Assembly: GCF_023073315.1 (NCBI RefSeq)
Contig: NZ_JADPJH010000033.1
Coordinates: forward strand, 883,098-947,097
Direction of reading: 5' to 3'
DNA from: Bradyrhizobium sp. 1
GTDB lineage: Bacteria; Pseudomonadota; Alphaproteobacteria; Rhizobiales; Xanthobacteraceae
DNA length: 64,000 bases
Of this stretch, positions 53,742-61,830 are shown piece after piece (the first letter of the stretch is position 1; every line of letters begins with the position of its first letter). The notes beneath the pieces are model-generated. The model did not search any database. It was not told where the DNA came from and saw only the letters and a program-made list of their open reading frames with translations. The position numbers were made by a program, and so were the translations under genes.

Positions 53742-53862
53742 GCATGATCCGGACCCTAGGGGCCGCATCAGCGCAAGTGCGACGCGGTTCTCCGAGAGGA
53801 TCATATGCAAACAACGACCTGAAGCGCGATGACGATTGATCCCGATCGCATCGCGCTTTGGC
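53742..53862. repeat. Degenerate GCATGATCCGGA-type intergenic repeat
   Basis: GCATGATCCGGA, then GCGACGCGGTTCTCCGAGAGGATCATATGCAAACAACGACCTGAAGCGCGATGACGATT in order match the layout of a well-known Bradyrhizobium intergenic repeat (inverted ATGATCCGGA / TCCGAGAGGATCAT). A related start, GGCATGACCCGGAG, is at 53380. Recognised from memory, not by alignment. Confidence 0.5.
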
Positions 53863-53945
53863 CGGACGCGATTCCAGGATGATGAGGCCGCCTCGTTACG
53901 AGTTTGTGAATATCGTCATTTGCTGGAGGTGCCCATATTTTGCAG

Positions 53946-54092
53946 ATGATCATGAACGCCCTCAAGCTAGCCGCGACTGCCGGGCTCGTATTCGTAGCCG
54001 GCGGGGCATGGCCCTCTCCCCGCTACGGCGCGGCACTCTCCATCGGCCTGTGCATCATGGCCGCTGTCGTTCTTCACTTCGTCGCGCCCTGA
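53946..54092 (+). CDS. Possible small two-helix membrane protein
   Basis: A 48-residue open frame (MIMNALKLAATAGLVFVAGG, then LSIGLCIMAAVVLHFVAP) with two hydrophobic segments and a stop before the next small gene. A GGAGG lies 20 bases upstream, rather far; the ATG at 53952 is an alternative start. Coding status uncertain. Confidence 0.4.
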   Translation: MIMNALKLAATAGLVFVAGGAWPSPRYGAALSIGLCIMAAVVLHFVAP

Positions 54093-54129
54093 AGACCAAA
54101 CGAGTGGAATTGCCGGGAGGACATCGATC

Positions 54130-54333
54130 ATGAGAGCGAGACTGTTGATCGCGGTGGCCGTTGCCATCGGGCTCGTGGCCACCAGCCTCAATGCCGGCGC
54201 GAACGAAGCGGCACCTGACGCCATCAAGTCGCGGCCCGCCGCCGCCGATGCGCAGAAATATCGGCCGAAGCACGGATGTTTCGGCACCGGCACGCGGGAC
54301 GCCGCCGGGAATGCGCAAATGGTCTGCCGCTGA
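54130..54333 (+). CDS. Small secreted protein
   Basis: A 67-residue precursor with a signal peptide ending SLNAGANE and a short mature part ending in CFGTGTRDAAGNAQMVCR (two cysteines that could pair). GGGAGGAC precedes the ATG. Not a recognised family. Confidence 0.68.
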   Translation: MRARLLIAVAVAIGLVATSLNAGANEAAPDAIKSRPAAADAQKYRPKHGCFGTGTRDAAGNAQMVCR

Positions 54334-54355
54334 ACCGCAGCAGGCAAAGACCGCC

Positions 54356-54535
54356 TCAACTGGCGGACGACTGAATCTTCGCGTCACCCAGGATCAGCAA
54401 CGCCAGCGGCGCCAGGGGGCCGACGGCTATTGCGGCCCAGAGCCAAGTCTTCGACGACCTGTTGCGCTCACGTGCCATCGCGCCGGCGAGCGGGATCGAT
54501 CCAGTCGCGATGATGACGAACAGCCAATAGCCCAT
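54356..54535 (-). CDS. Small membrane protein, two helices
   Basis: A 59-residue protein: GYWLFVIIATGSIPLAGAMA, a basic loop (RERNRSSKTW), then LWAAIAVGPLAPLALLIL. It resembles PLDc_N-type hairpins. The ATG at 54535 follows CGGAGATGGCC; longer starts lack a site. Function unknown. Confidence 0.62.
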   Translation of the reverse strand: MGYWLFVIIATGSIPLAGAMARERNRSSKTWLWAAIAVGPLAPLALLILGDAKIQSSAS

Positions 54536-54768
54536 GGCCATCTCCGATGCGGCGCGCAACGATAGCATGGCAGCAGCCCACGCTGCTCACCCTCCGCAAA
54601 AAGTGAGGTCGTCTGGTCGGCCGCCGCACTCGCGTGTGTGCACAAATGGACAGACCGGATCCGTCAGTCGGGAGCTTAATGGGCCATCACCGCACGGACC
54701 GTGGCTGCTACCGGTGATGAGAACGCCGATCGCGCTCCCGCTTTCCACGGATGGATAAGGAGTACACC

Positions 54769-54969
54769 ATGCTCAAACGGCGGCGTTTCAAGCAAAAGCT
54801 GACCCTTCAGGATCGGCTCTCGGCATGGGTGAAACAGGTCCAGGAGCAGGCTTCAAAGCTTCCCGCAGGTCCCGAGCGGGACGCCCTGCTCAAGAAGGCC
54901 CGTCAGGCCGACGTAGCCAATCATCTGCACGACTGGGCCAAGTCTCCCGGGCTTCAACCGCCGAATTAG
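54769..54969 (+). CDS. Small basic helical protein, RRRFKQ family (copy 2)
   Basis: A 66-residue protein (MLKRRRFKQKLTLQDRLSAW start, KARQADVANHLHDWAKSPGLQPPN end) paralogous to the protein at 52795. The start at 54769 has AAGGAGTACACC upstream. The two copies flank five short genes, which hints at a local duplication. Confidence 0.75.
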   Translation: MLKRRRFKQKLTLQDRLSAWVKQVQEQASKLPAGPERDALLKKARQADVANHLHDWAKSPGLQPPN

Positions 54970-55115
54970 TCGCGCTGGCTTGCCTCGCAGCGCGCTTGTT
55001 CGCCTGAAGCTGACGTGCATCAAAGACGCGCAGCCCGCTCGCCGTCATAATTCCGCAATCCTGCGGCATCGAACCTTCCGCGGTGTGCGGACTTCTTTTG
55101 GGTTCGAGCGCAACA

Positions 55116-55298
55116 ATGGGGACCTTGGCCGTGACGGAAAACACGCAGCATGATGCTACCAGGCGCAATCCTCTGCTCGAGGCGGCGCACGAGGAGATGA
55201 TCAAGTTCGAGCGGAAGGAGAACGAGTTCCGCAAGAAGGATCGTCAGGAGCGTGCCGCCGAGCTCCATTTGCCGCTGGACGCGATCAAGGTTCATTAG
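55116..55298 (+). CDS. Small charged hypothetical protein
   Basis: A 60-residue helical protein rich in Glu, Lys and Arg (EEMIKFERKENEFRKKDRQERAAELHLPLDAIKVH). The start is uncertain: ATG at 55116 or GTG at 55131; the frame opens at 55083. No family recognised. Confidence 0.55.
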   Translation: MGTLAVTENTQHDATRRNPLLEAAHEEMIKFERKENEFRKKDRQERAAELHLPLDAIKVH

Positions 55299-55541
55299 GA
55301 TCGGGATCAGCTTCGGGCGGAGCGAGGGCTCCGGCGGTAGGGCGGACAGCCCATACGCCGTCGTTGCGCGCGGTAAAGGTATCTAAATACTACTTATAAG
55401 TCACTGATCCGACAGCGAAATCCTGCAGCTTCCTACTGTGCATGGGGTTGTTTTCCCGTTTTTGATGGCGCGCCGGTGGTCCCTGGCGCCCCACCCTCAA
55501 GGCGCGCGCTCATCCGCCGGATGCCGGCCCGTACGGGCCTA

Positions 55542-55628
55542 CAGCAGCGCCAGCAGCGCTATTCCGATCACCAGGACCACGAAGCCAGCCGCCGTCGCGG
55601 CGGCGAATGACCGCTCGACCTTATCCAT
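55542..55628 (-). CDS. Possible single-helix membrane peptide
   Basis: A 29-residue frame, MDKVERSFAAATAAGFVVLV and a hydrophobic end, preceded by GGGGTGGCATC. The sequence looks like a single-pass membrane peptide. Short length makes the call tentative. Confidence 0.4.
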
Positions 55629-55825
55629 GATGCCACCCCGCTGTCGGCGCGCCACGTTTCCCCCATGGCTGCGCCTGACGGCGTGGAATCTCGCCGAGGG
55701 GTGTGGCTCCAGTTGTGCGATCGGATGGCCGAATTGGGACGGGTGCGGGGCCAGTCTGCGGCCACGCGGGCTTGAGCTTTCGGCGCGGCCGTCAGGCGAG
55801 TGTAAGCCTGCTCCTCTAATGTTGC

Positions 55826-55902
55826 GTTGTCCGGTGGACCAACACCGGGCCTCCATACCCAGCCGACGACCCCGCTCCGCCACGAGCGGGGTTTTCTGTT
55901 TT
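55826..55902 (+). ncRNA. Candidate small RNA 1 (hairpin - CCTCC - terminator)
   Basis: CCGGTG-GACCAA-CACCGG hairpin (55831-55848), a single-stranded GGCCTCCATACCCAGCCGACGA, then the terminator CCCCGCTC-CGCCAC-GAGCGGGG with TTTTCTGTTTT (55870-55902). There is no convincing gene upstream on this strand that would need this terminator. A weak TCTAAT box lies at 55815. Architecture matches candidate 2. Confidence 0.5.
55870..55902 (+). terminator. Rho-independent terminator (first of two in tandem)
   Basis: Perfect 8-bp GC-rich stem CCCCGCTC/GAGCGGGG with a 6-base loop and TTTTCTGTTTT. Confidence 0.9.
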
Positions 55903-55984
55903 GCGGGCATCGACGCGCGCCGGTCCGGACCGGATCTGCCGGCTTTGTCAGGCTGTCGTAAGCTCGGCCCGCTAGGGTCGTTTG

Positions 55985-56060
55985 GCTATGGTGTTGCAGC
56001 CCAGCACCTCAGCCTCCAATAACCTTCGCCCCGCTTGGCTCTCCCCAAGCGGGGTTTTTT
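55985..56060 (+). ncRNA. Candidate small RNA 2 (hairpin - CCTCC - terminator)
   Basis: GGTGTTGCAGCCCAGCACC hairpin region (about 55990-56008), an unpaired CAGCCTCCAATAACCTTCG and the terminator CCCCGCTTGG-CTCTCC-CCAAGCGGGG-TTTTTT (56029-56060). Upstream bases (GTCAGGC, GTAAGC) are also shared with the region before candidate 1, suggesting a tandem duplication. Confidence 0.5.
56029..56060 (+). terminator. Rho-independent terminator (second of two in tandem)
   Basis: Perfect 10-bp stem CCCCGCTTGG/CCAAGCGGGG, 6-base loop, then TTTTTT. Confidence 0.92.
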
Positions 56061-56077
56061 CATGCCGGCCGGAGGCC

Positions 56078-56317
56078 TCACGCGCCCCGCTCCTCCCGCG
56101 TCAGCCGCAGCGAGAAGGCGCGGATTGCGGGCGCCGCCAGCAGCACCACGGGCAGCATCGCAGCCCATGCGATCAGCCACGTCACCATCCAGTGCCGCAC
56201 GAACAGCATGGCACCATCAGCGGGCAAGCTGGCGATTCCGGCTGCGATCAGCGAGGTCAGTCCGGACTGGATCACGCCGAAAACGAAATGACTGTAGCGG
56301 CGGGGAATGCCGAGCAT
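56078..56317 (-). CDS. DUF2798 small membrane protein
   Basis: A 79-residue protein with two transmembrane helices (VFGVIQSGLTSLIAAGIASL and TWLIAWAAMLPVVLLAAPAI) separated by a short loop, matching DUF2798 in length and layout. Role unknown. It converges with the second small RNA candidate. Confidence 0.8.
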   Translation of the reverse strand: MLGIPRRYSHFVFGVIQSGLTSLIAAGIASLPADGAMLFVRHWMVTWLIAWAAMLPVVLLAAPAIRAFSLRLTREERGA

Positions 56318-56767
56318 GATGCACCCGTGTTGCTTGCCGTGGTCGGGTCAAGCAAGGCACATGCCGTGACGTTCATCGCGACGGCGTTGTGCCGGGAGCC
56401 GCGGGCGCTCGATCAGTGCCGCGAGTTCCGTGCACATGCAAAAGTGGCAATGAGGACAAGTCGCCTGTTCTTTCTGAATGGCGGAACCCGTCAGGCAGCG
56501 ACACGGGACGACCAAACGCTCCGTGGTTCTCCGACCATGAACAGAGTTCCTCAGCCGCGCCCGATCGCATCCGCGCAAGGTCTGATGGTCCCACGCTACC
56601 TTGCGGAGGCCGCATCTTTCGGAATCCGATTTCGTTTGTTTCGGAGCGCGCGCGCTTTCAAGATTTCCGTGAACTATCCAAGGCTTACCAGCAGATTTTG
56701 CTTGTCCCCGGAATATTTAGACGCCCAACGTGTTCCTGTGATCGAGGGTGAATCGTGGGAGGTGACC
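56318..56767. other. Gap with no recognisable gene
   Basis: 450 bases. A reading frame stays open on the plus strand through most of it, but its product is arginine-rich with no domain or ribosome-binding site, so I do not call it. I see no repeat, RNA or terminator. Confidence 0.5.
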
Positions 56768-56956
56768 ATGAATCACAGGGGCGTTGAGTTCACCGTCGCC
56801 AAGACGGCAATTCCTGGTATCTGGCAGTGGCAGTTCCGCATCGGCGAGCAGCTCAAGAGCGGCAAGACCGAGACCAAGATTGATCTCCTGGCAATCCGGC
56901 GGGTGCAGCTGCGTATCGATCGGGAACTGAAGGCCGTCGGGCGCAAGATGGCCTGA
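56768..56956 (+). CDS. Small hypothetical protein
   Basis: A 62-residue protein (MNHRGVEFTVAKTAIPGIWQ to the basic end RELKAVGRKMA). GGGAGGTGACC, an excellent ribosome-binding site, directly precedes the ATG at 56768 and decides the start; the frame upstream is open but not coding-like. It reads like a small beta-strand-then-helix protein. Family not recognised. Confidence 0.68.
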   Translation: MNHRGVEFTVAKTAIPGIWQWQFRIGEQLKSGKTETKIDLLAIRRVQLRIDRELKAVGRKMA

Positions 56957-56994
56957 GAGCGGCCGTGTTCCGCATCGTCGCCGGCGGCGGGCGG

Positions 56995-57249
56995 CTAATC
57001 CGCGCTGGGCAACCGCCGCATGGTGAATTCGATGTCGCCGCCCGGCAGCTCGCGCCAAGTCTCGACCGCGCTCATATAGCCGGCCTTGGGATAGCGGGTG
57101 AAGAAGGCCTGCGCCCTCGCCCGCGCCGCCGCGCGCGGCAGGGTGAAGGTCTCGCGCAGATAACCATCGTCGCTGCGCATCGCCGGCTTGTCGCCGATCT
57201 TGCGCCGGCGCGCCATCCGCTCGGCAAGATCCCGCGGACGATCGGCCAT
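56995..57249 (-). CDS. Small hypothetical protein
   Basis: An 84-residue soluble protein, basic at the start (ADRPRDLAERMARRRKIG) with a central RETFTLPRAAARARAQAFFTRYP and ending IEFTMRRLPSAD. GGAGGTC lies right before the ATG. Not a recognised family. Confidence 0.7.
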   Translation of the reverse strand: MADRPRDLAERMARRRKIGDKPAMRSDDGYLRETFTLPRAAARARAQAFFTRYPKAGYMSAVETWRELPGGDIEFTMRRLPSAD

Positions 57250-57352
57250 GACCTCCCTCCTCTACGCAACAACTACCGACAATGTAGGGAGCGGGCCGGA
57301 CGAAGAGGAGTCCCGGCCGGAGGCGTCAACCGCCTCCGCTCGGGCGGCAGGA

Positions 57353-57652
57353 TCAATTCGCGGTCGCGCCGGACTTCTTCTTCGGCACGCTGGAGGCAGT
57401 CGATGCCTTCGGCGCGGCCTGCTTCGGCGGCGGATCGGAGCGCATGCCGCCCCAGGGATCGTTGGACGCCTTGGCGTCGGGGATCTTCTTCAGCGTTTCC
57501 TTGTAGGCCTTATCGCGCTCGACATCGGCGGCCTTCTCCTCGGGGGTCTTGCCCGGCCCTTCCTGCAGCAAATTGATATTGGGCATTTGCGCGTAGGCCG
57601 GTCCCGCCAGCACGGCCAGCAGCACCGCCGCCATACGGAAAAGCTTCATCAT
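57353..57652 (-). CDS. Small periplasmic protein, DPW(G/S)G family (copy 1)
   Basis: A 99-residue precursor with a signal peptide ending GPAYAQ. The mature part holds DKAYKETLKKIPDAKASNDPWGGMR, which matches the C-terminal half of the protein at 61429-61662, then a proline/lysine-rich tail. ATGs at 57652 and 57649 follow AGGAGTGC. Probably a periplasmic accessory protein; function unknown. Confidence 0.75.
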   Translation of the reverse strand: MMKLFRMAAVLLAVLAGPAYAQMPNINLLQEGPGKTPEEKAADVERDKAYKETLKKIPDAKASNDPWGGMRSDPPPKQAAPKASTASSVPKKKSGATAN

Positions 57653-57749
57653 GCACTCCTCGATCATCCACAGGGGGCGGATCAACCGCGCCCCGTCATT
57701 CCTGTCAACGGCTTGTCTGTCAACGGCCCGTTCAGGGCCGAATGCCGCG

Positions 57750-57881
57750 CTAGAGCCGGTCCGATCTGCACGATTTCGGGGCGTGCAGCCAATCGTCCCA
57801 GATCGGGCCGCATCGGGTGCACCCGTTCAGCACCAGGCCGAGCGCCACCAGCCAAAACATGAGGACATACCGACGCAACAT
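57750..57881 (-). CDS. Small lipoprotein
   Basis: A 43-residue precursor: LRRYVLMFWLVALGLVLNGC with a lipobox (LNGC), then TRCGPIWDDWLHAPKSCRSDRL. The cysteine-rich mature part with GPIWDDW recurs in Bradyrhizobium small lipoproteins as far as I recall. AGGTGGGCG precedes the ATG at 57881. Confidence 0.72.
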   Translation of the reverse strand: MLRRYVLMFWLVALGLVLNGCTRCGPIWDDWLHAPKSCRSDRL

Positions 57882-58027
57882 CGCCCACCTGCTCCCAAGC
57901 ATGGCATCATATCGGGCCAAGTCAGGCATTTTCAAGCCGACCGGACCGCTCCAGGCCGGGTGACTTTGCCGCGCCGATCCGCGCAGAATGGCCGAAATAT
58001 CCGGCAACAAGGGAGGACACACCAGCA

Positions 58028-58492
58028 ATGCCATCGCAGCCAGAAGCCGAGTTCGGCATCATCGATGCCAGACGCATCCTCGGCGAGGTCTTTGCGCCCT
58101 GGGTCCAGGATCTCAACCTCTCGGTCGAACGCATCGAGCACGTACAGCCTGCGGATGCGCCGGACTGGCAGCCGGGCGCGCTGCTGCGCATGCCGTTCTC
58201 GGAGCGGCTGTGCCGCAACGGCGGCGTGGTCTGCGGCCAGGCACTGATGGCGCTCGCCGACACCGCGATGGTGATCGCGAACCTTGCCGCCAGCCGTGGC
58301 TACCGTCCGATGACCACGGTCGACCAGACCACGCATTTCATGCGCGCGGTCTCCTCCTCGGACGTGCTTGCGGATGCTCGCGTGGTGCGGCTCGGGCGCA
58401 CCATGAGCTTCGGCCGCGTCACGCTGCTCTCGGCGTCCGACAACAAGCAGGTGGCGATGGTGTCGAGCGCATTCGCGATGCTGCCGGGGTGA
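58028..58492 (+). CDS. PaaI family thioesterase
   Basis: A 154-residue hot-dog protein. GGVVCGQALMALADTAMVIANLA near residue 60 is the PaaI/4HBT active-site helix (with Asp), and TTVDQTTHFMRAV follows. Acyl-CoA substrate unknown. GGGAGGACACACCAGCA lies upstream. A long hairpin follows the stop. Confidence 0.88.
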   Translation: MPSQPEAEFGIIDARRILGEVFAPWVQDLNLSVERIEHVQPADAPDWQPGALLRMPFSERLCRNGGVVCGQALMALADTAMVIANLAASRGYRPMTTVDQTTHFMRAVSSSDVLADARVVRLGRTMSFGRVTLLSASDNKQVAMVSSAFAMLPG

Positions 58493-58509
58493 GCATCGCC
58501 CGAAAAGCA

Positions 58510-58546
58510 GAGAGCCGCGTGAGCGCAAAAGCGCTCCGCGGCTCTC
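58510..58546 (+). terminator. Hairpin after the thioesterase gene
   Basis: GAGAGCCGCG and CGCGGCTCTC form a perfect outer stem with an inner GAGCGC-AAAA-GCGCTC. No T-tract, so it may act as a bidirectional stem between convergent genes. Confidence 0.65.
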
Positions 58547-58611
58547 GATCACATCGGATCAAGGCAACATGCTGAGGCGCGATTACTATCGCACGTCAGG
58601 AGTTGCGCAGA

Positions 58612-58905
58612 TCACTTGCCGAGCACTTCGTCGGCTGCGGTGACAATGCTGACGTTCGGATTGGTGCCGCAATAGGTGCCGAACTTCTTGGCGTTGTCGA
58701 CGAACACGTCGGTGTCGATGATCGCGTTGTCCTCGTCGCCCTTGTACCAGCCGTCCATCCAGGTCAGCACCATCTTGATGGTGTCGTCGCCGCTCTCGAG
58801 GAATTGCTTGCAGCTCATGGTCGCGAGATCGAGCTTGGTGGCGTGGGCGGGCATGGACGACAGCGAGAGCGCTGCAGCGAACAAGATCGAAAGCTTGGTC
58901 TTCAT
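58612..58905 (-). CDS. HdeA/HdeB-like periplasmic protein
   Basis: A 97-residue precursor with a signal peptide ending SSMPAHA. The mature part, LATMSCKQFLESGDDTIKMVLTWMDGWYKG and the later FGTYCGTNPN with its paired cysteine, matches the HdeA/HdeB acid-stress chaperone pattern. GGAGATTCCG precedes the ATG at 58905. A role in acid tolerance is by family only. Confidence 0.85.
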   Translation of the reverse strand: MKTKLSILFAAALSLSSMPAHATKLDLATMSCKQFLESGDDTIKMVLTWMDGWYKGDEDNAIIDTDVFVDNAKKFGTYCGTNPNVSIVTAADEVLGK

Positions 58906-59080
58906 CGGAATCTCCATCGGCGCGTAAGGCCATAAAAGAAAGATTTATCAGGAAAGTCGGCGGGTGACTCACCGCTCCAACGTCGTAAACGAAGTCTGAA
59001 GCGCAGTGCAAGTAGCGCCAGTATTGAGTTTATTTCAACGTAATTTCTATGCACTACTTCACAATCGTCGTTATGGATTA

Positions 59081-59329
59081 ATGCCGATGATCGAGAAGCG
59101 TGCAGCGCCGCGTCACCGTATTTTCAAGGGTGGAACGCTCACCTTTGAAAATCGCGGAATCGCGTGCACGGTACGAAACATATCGGAAAGCGGCGCTGCA
59201 ATCGACCTCGATGCTCCCGTCGCATTGCCGCAATCATTCACGCTCTCGATCGCGCGCGACAATTTCGAGCGGAATTGCCGCGCCGTTTGGCGCAGCGACA
59301 GGCGCATCGGATTAGCTTTCGTACAGTAG
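59081..59329 (+). CDS. PilZ domain protein
   Basis: An 82-residue single PilZ domain. EKRAAPRHRIFKGGTL has the RxxxR c-di-GMP motif, and NISESGAAIDLD the second motif. Likely a c-di-GMP receptor. The start is uncertain: ATGs at 59081 and 59087, neither with a strong ribosome-binding site. Confidence 0.85.
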   Translation: MPMIEKRAAPRHRIFKGGTLTFENRGIACTVRNISESGAAIDLDAPVALPQSFTLSIARDNFERNCRAVWRSDRRIGLAFVQ

Positions 59330-59375
59330 TACATAGCGTGTGAATGTCTGTTCGCATGGCGCGCGCGATGCGGTG

Positions 59376-61427
59376 TCATGCTCGCGTGATACGATTTCGG
59401 CGACGCCAGCGCAGGCCCGCGATCACGAGCGCGATGATCGCGAGCACGATCGCCGACGATGTCGCAAAGAACCGTCCGCCCGGACGATCGATCGTGCGTG
59501 ACCACAGCGAGGGCCCCTCGCCGGGCCGCGCCAGGCGAAACGCAACGACGCTGTCGCCGATCGAGGTGCCGACCTCGGAGTGACCGCCGGCGCCGATCGC
59601 GACATATTGCTCGCCCTTCCAGAGATAGGTCATGGGATTGGCGACGCCTGGCACCGGCAGCCGGCCCTGCCACAGCTCTCTTCCGTTGCGCGCATCGAAG
59701 GCGCGCAAATAAGCATCCATCGCACCAGTGAAGACGATACCGCCCGCGGTGACCGCGAGCCCGTTGACGAGCGGCGCGCCCCAGGGCAGCGGCAGGCCGA
59801 GCGGCGCCAGATCCTCGGTGGTGCCGACCGTCGAACGCCAGAGAATCTTGCCGGCCTTCAGATCGACCGCGACCATCTCGCCCCATGGCGGCTTGTTACA
59901 AAGAAACCCGAGCGGCGACATCGCCACCGCGCGCGACATCGCGAACGGCGCGCCCGTCTGCTGGCCAAAATCATGACCAGGCGGCGGATTGAATCCGGCA
60001 GCTTCCGCGCGCGGGATCAGCTTGATGAGATGAACGGCGCGGCCGGTGTTAGCGTAGAGGATCTGGTTGACCGGATCGAACGCCGCGCTGCCCCAGTTCA
60101 CGCCGCCGCCGGTGAAGGGAAACTCCAACGTCCCCCCCTGTACTGAAGGCGGCGTGAACAGGCCCTCATTGCGCGCCTCCGCGAACTGGCGCTCGCAGAA
60201 CGAACGGCGCAAGCCCGGCAGCAGCGAGAGCGCATCCTCAGTCGAGATTTTCTGCGACGTCAGCGCCGGAACATGCGTCGGGAACGGCTGCGTCGGCGAC
60301 AGTTGTTCGCCTTCTGCGCCGCCTTGCGGCACCGCGCGCTCTTCCACCGGCCACACCGGCTTGCCGGTGTCGCGATCGAGCACGAAGACAAAGCCCTGCT
60401 TGGTCGGCTGAATCACGACGTCGCGCTGACCGTCCCCGGTGTCGATGCGCGCCAGGGTCGGCTGCGCCGGCAAATCGTAATCCCAGACGTCGTGATGCAC
60501 GGTCTGGAAGGCCCATGCGATCTCGCCGGTCTCGATGCGCAGCGCGACCACCGAATTGGCGTGCTCGTTATTGCCCGGCCGCTTGCCGCCCCAAAAATCC
60601 GGCGACGGCGAGGACGTCGGCAGGAAAACCAGCCCGCGCGCCTCGTCGACCGACATCGGCGCCCAGACATTGGCGTGACCGGCCTCGATGCCGTCGCGCT
60701 TGAGCGGCTCGAAGGTCCAGCGCGTTTGACCAGTGCGCGCGTCGAACGCGCGCACCACGCCGCTCGGCGCGTCGACGCGGCGGTTGTCGCCAATGGACGA
60801 GCCGACCACGACGACACCACGGCCGACAGCCGGCGGCGAGGTGATCTGGAATTCGCCCGGCCATTCGAGCTTCATGCCGATCTCAAGCTTGATCTCGCCG
60901 CCCTTGCCGAAATCGGCACAGGGACTTCCCGTCTTCGCATCGAGCGCGATCAGGCGGACGTCGTTGGTGCCCATGAAGATGCGCGACCGGCAGGCGGCGT
61001 TCGCGGGCGCCGCGTCATCGCCCCACCAGGTGACACCGCGGCAGACATAGCGATTGGCGGGACGCTGATTGGTCGCGATCTTCGGATCGTAGCGCCATTT
61101 CTGCGCACCCGTGCCGGGATCGAGCGCGATCACCTCGTTGAAAGGCGAGCAGAAGATCAGGCTGTCCTCGACGAACAGCGGCGTCGCCTGGAATTTGGTT
61201 CGCCGCATCACTTCGAGCGAGCGCGCGGTGAGATCGCCGGTGTGATATTCGAAGGCGCGGACGAGTTGGCCGACATTGTCGGGCGAGATCTGTTGCAATG
61301 GCGAGAAGCGCGAGCCGCCGGCATCGCCGCCCCAACTTTCCCAAGCGGAGCATGGCCGCACTGCAAACAACAGAAGCCCAGCGAGTGCGGCCGGAATTCG
61401 CAGGCCGGTCCGCAACGCCCGTCTCAC
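59376..61427 (-). CDS. PQQ-dependent quinoprotein dehydrogenase
   Basis: A 683-residue periplasmic, membrane-associated dehydrogenase. A signal or anchor segment (IPAALAGLLLFAVRPCSA) is followed by a PQQ beta-propeller (WESWGGDAGGSRFSPLQQI, then repeats such as PIGD/GTNDVRLIALDAKTGSP and GLPLPWGAPLVNG), and a C-terminal membrane helix (SSAIVLAIIALVIAGLRW). The substrate may be a sugar or alcohol; it cannot be told. GTG start at 61427 is one base from the stop of the small upstream gene, so the two are translationally coupled. The open frame extends to 61571 without support. Confidence 0.9.
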   Translation of the reverse strand: MRRALRTGLRIPAALAGLLLFAVRPCSAWESWGGDAGGSRFSPLQQISPDNVGQLVRAFEYHTGDLTARSLEVMRRTKFQATPLFVEDSLIFCSPFNEVIALDPGTGAQKWRYDPKIATNQRPANRYVCRGVTWWGDDAAPANAACRSRIFMGTNDVRLIALDAKTGSPCADFGKGGEIKLEIGMKLEWPGEFQITSPPAVGRGVVVVGSSIGDNRRVDAPSGVVRAFDARTGQTRWTFEPLKRDGIEAGHANVWAPMSVDEARGLVFLPTSSPSPDFWGGKRPGNNEHANSVVALRIETGEIAWAFQTVHHDVWDYDLPAQPTLARIDTGDGQRDVVIQPTKQGFVFVLDRDTGKPVWPVEERAVPQGGAEGEQLSPTQPFPTHVPALTSQKISTEDALSLLPGLRRSFCERQFAEARNEGLFTPPSVQGGTLEFPFTGGGVNWGSAAFDPVNQILYANTGRAVHLIKLIPRAEAAGFNPPPGHDFGQQTGAPFAMSRAVAMSPLGFLCNKPPWGEMVAVDLKAGKILWRSTVGTTEDLAPLGLPLPWGAPLVNGLAVTAGGIVFTGAMDAYLRAFDARNGRELWQGRLPVPGVANPMTYLWKGEQYVAIGAGGHSEVGTSIGDSVVAFRLARPGEGPSLWSRTIDRPGGRFFATSSAIVLAIIALVIAGLRWRRRNRITRA

Positions 61428-61428
61428 T

Positions 61429-61662
61429 CTATTTTGGTTTCTTGGCTGGCTCGCTTGGACGGGCTCCGCTCCAGGGATCGTACTTCTCCTTGGGTTCCGG
61501 AATGCGCTCGAGCGCGGCCTTATAGGCCTTTTCATCGACCTTGGGCTTGTTGTCCGCCTTGGGGCCCTCATTGCCCTGGCGCTTAGCGCCGGCGCCCATC
61601 TGCGCCTGCGCCGACCCAGCTGCCAGCGCCAACACCGCAGCCGCTATGACCAAAATCCTCAT
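61429..61662 (-). CDS. Small periplasmic protein, DPW(G/S)G family (copy 2)
   Basis: A 77-residue precursor with a signal peptide (ILVIAAAVLALAAGSAQAQ). The mature DEKAYKAALERIPEPKEKYDPWSGARPSEP matches copy 1 at 57353. It directly precedes the PQQ dehydrogenase and overlaps its start region by coupling, so it may assist that enzyme. ATG at 61662 or 61680. Confidence 0.75.
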   Translation of the reverse strand: MRILVIAAAVLALAAGSAQAQMGAGAKRQGNEGPKADNKPKVDEKAYKAALERIPEPKEKYDPWSGARPSEPAKKPK

Positions 61663-61830
61663 TGGCGCAATTCCCCTCATCTGGGGTACAAACTAGCCTG
61701 CAATCCCGTAATAGCAAATGCCGCGGGTTCCAGGCCTTCTGGATATCTTGCGCTCAGCAAATCTTGATCAGCCCGGACTTCGTCGGATCGCATTCGTGCC
61801 TATCTGTTGGCCCGCAGGGGACCTTCACGG

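Noticed and set aside
55982..56767. Open frame upstream of the 62-residue protein at 56768
   Set aside because: It runs through a small RNA terminator and arginine-rich sequence; the good ribosome-binding site at 56757 marks the real start.
60273..61586. 437-codon open frame antisense to the PQQ dehydrogenase
   Set aside because: Antisense shadow of the quinoprotein gene; arginine-rich with no recognisable domain.
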